Below, in pieces: positions 1 through 6,100 of a stretch of 17,036 nucleotides of DNA; position 1 is the stretch's first letter, and the number at the start of each line of letters is the position of its first letter. The stretch is from CAYMLQ01 sp964390795 (GTDB lineage: Bacteria > Verrucomicrobiota > Kiritimatiellia > RFP12 > UBA1067). The stretch spans positions 1-17,036 of the forward strand of contig CAYMLQ010000090.1 in the NCBI GenBank assembly GCA_964390795.1, given 5' to 3'. The notes beneath the pieces are model-generated. The model had not been told where the DNA came from. It searched no databases and worked only from the letters and a program-made list of their open reading frames with translations. The position numbers and the translations under genes were made by a program.

Positions 1-2
1 CC

Positions 3-434
3 CGCGCCTCGGGCATCGAGCGCGACGTGCGGCGCGACCAGCCCTCGGGCATCTACTGCTTCTCACACATCCCCGTCTCCACCTGCGAGACCGGCGACGT
101 CTACTCGCGGGCCTACCAGCGCTGGCTGGAGATCCAGCACTCCATCGACTTCATCCGCGACCAGCTCCGCGCCCTGCCCGGCGGCGCGGCCCGCGTGCCG
201 GTCAAGGCGCTGGCGCCGAACAGCCTGGTCGTGGCGCTCAACGAAGGCTGGCGCGGCGAGGTCTGCCACGTGGCGCTCACCGACAGCCAGGGGCGCTTCT
301 CGCGCTACAAGGTGGTGGATCCCTCGTTCCACAACTGGCCCGGCCTCGCCCACGCCCTGCGCAACCAGGAGATCTCGGATTTCCCGATCTGCAACAAGAG
401 TTTCAACCTCTCCTACTGCGGACATGACCTATGA
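3..434 (+). CDS. Large subunit of a complex I / group 4 hydrogenase-like complex (NuoD/HycE family), 3' part only
   Basis: This is the C-terminal 143 residues of a 49-kDa (NuoD/HycE-type) subunit; the gene begins upstream of the window. The first visible residues, RASGIERDVRRDQPSGIY, match the family motif around the conserved RasGi-RDvR segment, followed by a helical block (YQRWLEIQHSIDFIRDQL) and the end SFNLSYCGHDL. In true [NiFe] hydrogenases the C-terminus carries a DPCxxC motif that ligates the nickel; here only isolated cysteines (PICNK and SYCGHDL) are present, with no CxxC. That fits NuoD or the hydrogenase-related Ehr complexes better than an active hydrogenase. The N-terminal CxxC site is outside the window, so this is half of the test. 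Its stop overlaps the next start (ATGA), so the two are co-translated subunits of one membrane-associated, electron-transferring and probably ion-translocating complex. Confidence 0.85.
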   Translation, partial: RASGIERDVRRDQPSGIYCFSHIPVSTCETGDVYSRAYQRWLEIQHSIDFIRDQLRALPGGAARVPVKALAPNSLVVALNEGWRGEVCHVALTDSQGRFSRYKVVDPSFHNWPGLAHALRNQEISDFPICNKSFNLSYCGHDL

Positions 435-1243
435 TCAAAATTCTCCTCGCCCGCCTGCAGCAGAAGCACCGCACGATGACCTATCCCGACGGCCCGCCGC
501 CGCCGCTGCCGGACCGCTTCCGCGGCCGGCCGGTGATCGACGCCGCCCGTTGCCCCGAGGGCTGCCGCGCCTGCGCGGACGCGTGCCCGACCGGCGCGCT
601 CGATCCCGCCGACCCCGCGCGGATCGACCTCGGCCGGTGCCTCTTCTGCCCCGAGTGTGCCGGCGCCTGCCCCCAACACGCGATCACCTTCTCGCAGAAC
701 TACCAGCTTGCGGCGCGCAGCCGCGCAGACCTCGTCGTGCCGCGCGACGGTCCGGCCGTGCACGTCGCGGCCGCCGCGCTGGACGCCAAGCTCAAGAAGC
801 TCCTCGGCCGCTCGCTCAAGCTGCGCCAGGTCAGCGCCGCGGGCTGCAACGCCTGCGAGGCCGACACCAACGTGCTCAATACGGTCGGCTGGGATCTGAG
901 CCGCTTCGGCATCCAGTTCGTGGCCTCGCCGCGCCACGCCGACGGGCTTCTTGTGACTGGGCCGGTGTCGCAGAACATGGCGCTCGCGCTCAAGAAGACC
1001 TACGACGCGGTGTCCGACCCGCGCATCGTCATCGCGGTCGGCGCGTGCGCCATCTCGGGCGGCCCTTACATCGATCACAAGCAGGTCAACAACGGCGCGG
1101 CCGCGGTCGTGCCGGTCGACCTCTTCGTGCCCGGGTGCCCGCCTCACCCGCTCACGATCCTCGACGGCCTGCTGCGCCTGATCGGCCGCATCGAAGACGG
1201 CTCGCGCAAATCATCAGATCGCTCATTAGCCTCCTCTTCTTAA
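431..1243 (+). CDS. Small subunit: N-terminal 2x[4Fe-4S] ferredoxin fused to NuoB/HycG-like domain
   Basis: A 270-residue protein. Residues 36-85 form a bacterial ferredoxin domain with two cysteine sets: C41, C45, C48, C52 and C70, C73, C76, C80. The first set is spaced CxxxC-xx-C-xxx-CP rather than the usual CxxC-xx-C-xxx-CP. Residues 130-255 are the NuoB/HycG domain with the ligands for the cluster nearest the active site: GCNAC (C139, C142), GAC (C206) and PGCPP (C236). The protein would pass electrons between a soluble carrier and the large subunit encoded just upstream; the ATGA overlap shows translational coupling. The start at 431 is fixed by this overlap. The last 15 or so codons (SRKSSDRSLASSS) are serine-rich and AT-richer than the rest, and the stop lies inside a 30-bp palindrome, so the original 3' end may have been replaced. 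Confidence 0.88.
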   Translation: MIKILLARLQQKHRTMTYPDGPPPPLPDRFRGRPVIDAARCPEGCRACADACPTGALDPADPARIDLGRCLFCPECAGACPQHAITFSQNYQLAARSRADLVVPRDGPAVHVAAAALDAKLKKLLGRSLKLRQVSAAGCNACEADTNVLNTVGWDLSRFGIQFVASPRHADGLLVTGPVSQNMALALKKTYDAVSDPRIVIAVGACAISGGPYIDHKQVNNGAAAVVPVDLFVPGCPPHPLTILDGLLRLIGRIEDGSRKSSDRSLASSS

Positions 1244-1270
1244 TTTCACACTTCATGAAGTGTGAAATTA
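1241..1270. repeat. Perfect 30-bp palindrome at the end of the small-subunit gene
   Basis: The 30 bases are identical to their reverse complement, centred on TTCATGAA, with arms TAATTTCACAC and GTGTGAAATTA. The TAA at its left edge is the stop codon of the preceding gene. As RNA it could fold into a hairpin of about 13 bp with a 4-nt loop, but no T-run follows, so a classical intrinsic terminator is not shown. It may be a dispersed palindromic repeat, a rho-independent-like 3' stabiliser, or a dimeric regulator site. Confidence 0.8.
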
Positions 1271-1290
1271 TGACAGCCACCTTTTGTCAT
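1270..1290. repeat. Short inverted repeat ATGACA-N9-TGTCAT
   Basis: Six-base perfect arms (1270-1275 and 1285-1290) around nine bases, directly abutting the 30-bp palindrome. The back-to-back arrangement suggests one composite element rather than two chance hairpins, but the arms alone are short. Confidence 0.4.
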
Positions 1291-1370
1291 TTGCTGCCGG
1301 ACTCTAAACAACCGGGCTCGGAGATTAATGTGGAGCAAACACGGCATCGGCGGCAAGCGCAAAGGAGGTG

Positions 1371-1423
1371 GTCGGTTGGTGACCAGGGGGCGGGCGGCAC
1401 CGTTGGTGCGAGGGACAACCGAC
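1371..1423. repeat. Nested inverted repeat in the 1244-1471 intergenic stretch
   Basis: GTCGGTTG (1371-1378) pairs perfectly with CAACCGAC (1416-1423), and inside it GCACC (1397-1401) pairs with GGTGC (1405-1409) around a GTT loop. The stretch 1244-1471 lies between convergent genes and holds no open frame with recognisable homology. The fold may be part of a structured RNA or a transcription end for either neighbour; no RNA family is recognised. Confidence 0.35.
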
Positions 1424-1471
1424 GGGTGTCGAAGGGCAAGGTTACGGTCTAGGCACTTTTCGGCCGTGGTA

Positions 1472-2815
1472 TCACACCTGCGGCCGGAACGTGATCAGGA
1501 AGCCGCCGCCCTTCGCAAGATCCAGCGCCACGCGCACGTCCGGGGCCTGTTCCGCAAAGGCCTCCTCGATGCGGTCGCCCGCCTCGCCTTTGAGCGGGTC
1601 ACGCAGAAGCTCCACCGTGTACCTGAGAGCGCGCAGCTCCACCGGCATGCGCAGCCACAGATCCTCGAAGCGCACGGTCAGGGTCTTCGCCGCCGCAGTC
1701 ACGCCCGCCACCTGCCACACGCCGCCCAGCCGCCGCGCCGCCACCGCGAACTCGCCCGGTTCGCCGCGCAGCATCCAGAAATCGTCGCTTACCGCGCCGC
1801 GGCCCAACATCATTTCGAACGCCGCGCGGTACGCGGGCGTCACGGCCGCGCCGAAGACCGGCGACGGCAACTCCGCCTTGGTGAACGGCACCGTCAGGAA
1901 CAGATGGTCGCACCCCTGCCGCCCGTCCGCCACGGTCAGATCCTCAATGCTTTCCAGTGCGCCGAAACGCCGCACCGCAAGGTCGCCGGGGCGAGCAAAG
2001 AAGACGGCGTGCTGCTCCCGCCCGTGCTGCCAGAACGCGACCAGCTTGCCGCTCGGCACAAAGCGCACCTGGGGGCTTTCGAATCCGGAGGTCGGAGGTC
2101 GGAGGTCGGAGGTCGGAGTTGAACATTGAGCGTTGAGCGTTGAGCGTTGAGCGTTGAGCGTTTCCGAGTTTCCCAGCAGCACAGAGCCTTCGGGAAAGCG
2201 CGTGATCGACAGGTCGCACGCGTCGCATCCATCGCGGCTCTCGGGGACGTCCGCCTTTTTCGACCTTCTCTTCGGGATCTCGCGCACCGCGCAGAACGCG
2301 CTCAGGTCCGTCACGCGCACGCGCACCTCGATTTCGCGCCCGTCGCGACTCGCGAAGCGTGCCTTGATCTCACGGCCCGGCCCGATGCCGGTCTGCGGCC
2401 TGTGGCGCGTCGCCTTCACGGGCCTCATGCCATACGCCAGCGGCCCGTTCTGCGTCATCACTCCGACTGTGGAGGTATCCACGACCGGCTTGTCATCGTA
2501 CCACACGCGCCACACCGGGCACTCGGGATACACGGTCGGGCCGATCCATACGGTCTCCACCGCCACCTCCGCGCGCACGCGCTTCCCCGGCGAATGCACG
2601 GTCAGGGAGCGGGGACACTCCGTGTCGGCAACTTCAGAGGTCGGAGGTCGGAGGTCAGAGGTCGGAGGTCGGAGGTCGGCGGTCGGCGTTCGGCGTTCGG
2701 AGCTGCCCCCATCGCCCATTCCCGCACCGCTGGCAGCGGGCTTGCCGCCAGTCACTTCCGCCCGTTCTTTCATACGATTCTTCATATCGGTTGTTGCCGA
2801 TTGCCGGGGCATCAC
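1472..2815 (-). CDS. GH97-like protein lacking most of the catalytic barrel, with two in-frame heptamer arrays; possibly a pseudogene
   Basis: The 447-codon frame has both ends of a glycoside hydrolase 97 (alpha-glucosidase/alpha-galactosidase family). Residues about 70-180 resemble the N-terminal beta-sandwich (VWRVWYDDKPVVDTSTVGV). Residues about 305-447 resemble the end of the barrel and the C-terminal domain (VPFTK; RGEPGEFAVAARRLGGVWQVAG; LAKGGGFLITFRP). GH97 enzymes are usually about 650-700 residues; here most of the TIM barrel and its catalytic acids are missing. At the gap (residues 218-243) and near the N-terminus (40-60) the frame runs through heptamer arrays, giving peptide repeats LNAQRST and DLRPPTS. 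There is no signal peptide and no convincing ribosome site. GTG 2815 or ATG 2812 are possible starts; ATG 2812 overlaps an upstream stop as TGATG. I infer a decayed or internally deleted enzyme gene; expression is unknown. Confidence 0.55.
   Translation of the reverse strand: MMPRQSATTDMKNRMKERAEVTGGKPAASGAGMGDGGSSERRTPTADLRPPTSDLRPPTSEVADTECPRSLTVHSPGKRVRAEVAVETVWIGPTVYPECPVWRVWYDDKPVVDTSTVGVMTQNGPLAYGMRPVKATRHRPQTGIGPGREIKARFASRDGREIEVRVRVTDLSAFCAVREIPKRRSKKADVPESRDGCDACDLSITRFPEGSVLLGNSETLNAQRSTLNAQCSTPTSDLRPPTSGFESPQVRFVPSGKLVAFWQHGREQHAVFFARPGDLAVRRFGALESIEDLTVADGRQGCDHLFLTVPFTKAELPSPVFGAAVTPAYRAAFEMMLGRGAVSDDFWMLRGEPGEFAVAARRLGGVWQVAGVTAAAKTLTVRFEDLWLRMPVELRALRYTVELLRDPLKGEAGDRIEEAFAEQAPDVRVALDLAKGGGFLITFRPQV
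2087..2163. repeat. Heptamer tandem array, 11 units in phase (two sequence types joined)
   Basis: Reading 7 bases at a time from 2087 gives GGAGGTC four times, then GGAGTTG, AACATTG, then AGCGTTG four times and AGCGTTT. The two repeat types keep the same 7-base phase through the junction, so they form one array. It lies inside the GH97-like frame and is translated on the minus strand as LNAQRST- and DLRPPTS-type heptapeptides. Its 77 bases are not a multiple of three. Confidence 0.9.
2636..2698. repeat. Heptamer tandem array, 9 units in phase
   Basis: Units from 2636: AGAGGTC, GGAGGTC, GGAGGTC, AGAGGTC, GGAGGTC, GGAGGTC, GGCGGTC, GGCGTTC, GGCGTTC. The unit drifts gradually from GGAGGTC to GGCGTTC. 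The 63 bases equal exactly 21 codons, so the minus-strand GH97-like frame stays open through it. Confidence 0.9.
2730..2751. repeat. Small GC-rich inverted repeat (CTGGCAGC / GCCGCCAG)
   Basis: Arms 2730-2737 and 2744-2751 pair at 7 of 8 positions around six bases. A very similar perfect version occurs at 6440-6461 inside another gene, suggesting a dispersed short palindrome. Confidence 0.4.
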
Positions 2816-2886
2816 ACCGCCTGAGCCGAAAGCACCTCGCGCAGTTTGGCTCCGAGGGTGGCTTTTGAAAACGGTTTCTGAATCAG
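2812..2886 (-). pseudogene. Remnant of the 3' end of a response-regulator receiver domain
   Basis: On the minus strand 2886-2812 reads LIQKPFSKATLGAKLREVL followed by SAQAV and TGA. This is the typical last strand and helix of a receiver domain (the conserved K-P turn, then L..K.REVL), as found at the end of hybrid kinases. Just upstream, in another frame, LNVLILQGSDTD looks like the preceding strand (compare KVLFMSGYTD) and runs into a stop at the join, indicating a frameshift and deletion. Further upstream the DNA is AT-richer with no open frame. The TGA overlaps the ATG at 2812 of the GH97-like frame (TGATG). I infer a scrap of a two-component regulator that once preceded the glycosidase gene. 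Confidence 0.6.
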
Positions 2887-3072
2887 TCGGTGTCGCTGCC
2901 TTGCAGGATCAGTACATTCAGCGGCATTTCCATTTCCATTACAGTATACGTGTCTGGCTGTTGCGAATGAAGCAGATTCGCCTTAAAAACGAAAAATAAA
3001 CGATTCGTGCCCCCGGCAGGCGATTGCGTCCTTTGCGCCTGTTCGAAGCTTTGATACAGTGACATTGATATG
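2887..3072. other. Non-coding, AT-richer stretch upstream of the GH106-like gene
   Basis: No supported gene. It holds the last decayed piece of the receiver remnant (2887-2919), a short inverted repeat GCGAAT-N7-ATTCGC (2963-2981), and a weak promoter candidate for the downstream gene: TTGCGC at 3033-3038, 16 bases, TACAGT at 3055-3060. None of these is strong. Confidence 0.4.
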
Positions 3073-3121
3073 ACGGTCGGAGGGGTGCGAGAACGTGCTT
3101 GCGAAGCACGCACTCGACCGT
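3073..3121 (+). promoter_or_regulatory. Hairpin in the likely 5' leader of the GH106-like gene
   Basis: ACGGTCG (3073-3079) pairs perfectly with CGACCGT (3115-3121); inside, CGTGCTT (3094-3100) pairs with AAGCACG (3104-3110) around GCG. It ends ten bases before the GGAGG ribosome site at 3131. It could influence leader stability or translation, or be a dispersed palindrome. Confidence 0.35.
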
Positions 3122-3143
3122 AACCCGAGGGGAGGATGCTCGA

Positions 3144-6100
3144 ATGAACAGGATCGTGCTGGGACTCGTGTTGGCGGCCGCCTTGGCGGTGGTCTCCGAA
3201 GGTGAGGTTGCGCCTGCTGGGCTGGAACTCTCTTTCCTCCGTCCGCCTGACACCTCTAAACCGCTGACCTGGTGGCACTGGCTGAACGGCAGCGTCACCA
3301 AGGCGGGCATCACCGGCGATCTCGAAGCGATGAAGCGTGCGGGCCTCGGCGGCTGCTACCTCTTCAACTGCGGCGGCAAGTACCCCGAGGGTGAAGCGCG
3401 CTTCATGCAGCCCGCATGGTTGGAACTGATGGACCACACCGTGCGCGAGGCCGAGCGTCTAGGCCTGACATTCGGTATACATAACTGTGACGGTTTCTCG
3501 CAGAGCGGCGGACCGTGGGTCACGCCCGAGACCTCCATGAAGGAACTCACGTGGAGCGCCGCCGACGCCGAGGGTGGCAAGCCCTTCGACGCCCGCCTCG
3601 CGCAGCCTGACATGCAGGAGGGTTTTTACCGCGACATCGCCGTGGTCGCCTTTCCGCTTCCCATGGGAGGGCCGCTCACCGGCGCTGCGCTGCGCGGTAC
3701 GCTGCCCGCCGCCGAACTGAAGAAACTCGCAGACGGCAGCGACAAGACGCAGGCGGCCTTCCCCGTGCCCGCCGACAACCACGCCCTCGATTTCGTTTTC
3801 GACGGACCGCGTGTCGTCCGCTCCCTGACCGTCAGCCATTTCGCGCCCCATCGATGGGAGGAGGACTTCCCGATGCGCCTCGACGTCTCCGACGACGGCG
3901 CCGCGTTCTGCCCCGTCGGCGCGTTCACCGCCAACTGGGATTTCCGGCAGGGCGGAGCAGCGACGGCCGCCTTCGCGGACACGACCGGCCGCGTCTTTCG
4001 CGTGACCTTCAAGAACCCGCTGCCCGTGCAGATTGGAGAGGTCGCCCTGAGCGGAGCTGCCAAAGCCCACTTCGCCGAGGCCAAGGCGGGCCGCCTGCGC
4101 AGCCGCGGACACGGCGCCGAGACGCGCCACCACCGTGCCTACTCCGGTCCCGACCGAAACCGGCCGCTTGCCCCCAACCTCGTTGTCGACCCTGCTTCCG
4201 TCTGCGACTTAACCTCGAAGATGTCGGCCGACGGCACGCTAAAGTGGGACGTCCCGGCCGGGCGCTGGCGCATCCTGCGCATCGGGTTCACCAGCAACGG
4301 CCACTACGTCTCGCCCGCCACGCCCGAGGGCCGCGGCCTCGAGTGCGACAAGCTCGACCCCACCGCCGTGGGCTTCCACCTTGACCAGTACGTCGGCAAG
4401 CTGCTCGAACGGGCCGGCCCGGCCGTCGGCAAGACTTTTGCCGCTGTGGAGATCGACAGTTGGGAGTGCGGCATCCAGAACTGGACTGCCGGCTTCGAGC
4501 GCCGCTTCCGCGAGCGCCTCGGCTACGACCTCCTGCCGTACTGGCCCGCGCTGCTCGAAGGCTGGATCGTGGGCGACGCGGACCGCACCGACCGGATGCT
4601 CTGGGACTGGCGCCGCTTCCTCGCGAACCAGTTCTCGGCCTGCCACTTCGCCGTCGCGGCCGATTACCTCAAAGCGAAGGGCGTCACGTATGTCGGCGAG
4701 TCCACCGGCCGCCAGCAGTACCTCTACGACGTCGCCTACATCCGCAACAGCGACGTCACCATGGGCGAGTTCTGGATCGACGCCGGCCCCGGCCAGGGCG
4801 TGCGCGTCGACAACAAGGTCGCCTCCTCCATCGCCCATGTCGCAGGCCGACGCATCGTCGCCTCCGAATCCTACACATCGAGCCCCGGCGCAGCCCGTTG
4901 GCAGAACCACCCCTACAGCCTCAAGCCCGAGGGCGACCGAGCCTTCTGCGCCGGCGTCAACCAGTTCGTCTTCCACACCTTCGCGCACCAGCCCTACCCG
5001 GCCACAGGCCCCGGCTTCACCTTCTTCTACTGGGGCCTGAACTTTAACCGCGGCAACACCTGGTGGCCCGCTGCCGACGCCTGGATGGCTTACCTCACGC
5101 GCTGCAACTTCATGCTGCGCCAGGGCCAGCAGGTCTGCGACGTGCTCTGGTTCGTCGGAGAGGACGTGCCCAACCGCATCGCATGGCGCGACGAGCTGAA
5201 GCCCGCCCTACCCGCCGGCTACGACTTCGACGGCTGCGATGTGACCGCCCTGCTGGAGGCCCGCGTCGAAAACGGCCTGATCGTTCTGCCGTCCGGCGCA
5301 TCGTACCGCATGCTGCTGCTGCCCGACCTGCCGACCATGCGCCCGGCTGTCGCCAAGAAGGTGCTCGATCTTGCGCAGGCCGGAGCCGTAATCGTCGCTC
5401 CGCGCAGGCCCACCCAGTCGCCTTCGCTTGTCGATCGCGGCTCGGGCGACGACGCCGTCCGCTCCGCAATCGCGGCGTTGTGGGACGGCTCACGAGGACG
5501 TTCGCCCTCCAACGCACAGGCCGGCAATGGAGGGCGAGCGTCCTCGCGAGCCGTGTCACAGAGTCCCGTCACTCTTTTCGCCGATGCCCCCTTTGAAAAG
5601 GTCTTTGCCGACCTCGCCCTAGCGCCCGACTTCGAGACCCGCAAGGCCGCGCCCGACGCCGAGATCCTGTACGTACACCGCCGCGACGGCAACGCCGACT
5701 TCTATTTTCTCTCCAACCAGCAGAGCCGACCCGAGTCGTTCGAGGCCCTTTTCCGTATCAGCGGCAAAGCGCCCGAGTGCTGGGACCCCGCCACCAGTAC
5801 GATTACACGGCCCGGCCTGTTCCGCTCCGAGAAGGACGGCCGAACCTGCCTGCCCATGCGCCTCGACCCCAACGGCTCGGTCTTTGTCGTGTTCCGCGAA
5901 CCGGCGCCCACCCGCCACGCGGTCGCGCTCGAGTTCCCCGACCCCGCCACGGCGGCGTCAGCCGCTCCCGCACCAACCTCTACACTGAAAGAGGCCAAGG
6001 ACACCTTCACGCTGGCGCTGTGGGTCAAGCCCGAGGCGGATATCCCGCTGCCGCCCGAGCGGCGAGAACTCGTCGCGCTCAAGAACCAGAACTGGGCCGT

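Noticed and set aside
424..1452. 342-codon plus frame across the small-subunit gene and gap
   Set aside because: Low-complexity Arg/Pro/Ala translation; the overlapping frame has all the iron-sulfur cysteines.
1244..1471. Known structured RNA (RNase P, tmRNA, SRP or a riboswitch)
   Set aside because: Hairpins are present but none of the conserved sequence blocks of these RNAs could be found.
1328..2999. Long plus-strand frames opposite the GH97-like gene
   Set aside because: No recognisable motifs; the minus frame has clear GH97 N- and C-terminal patterns.
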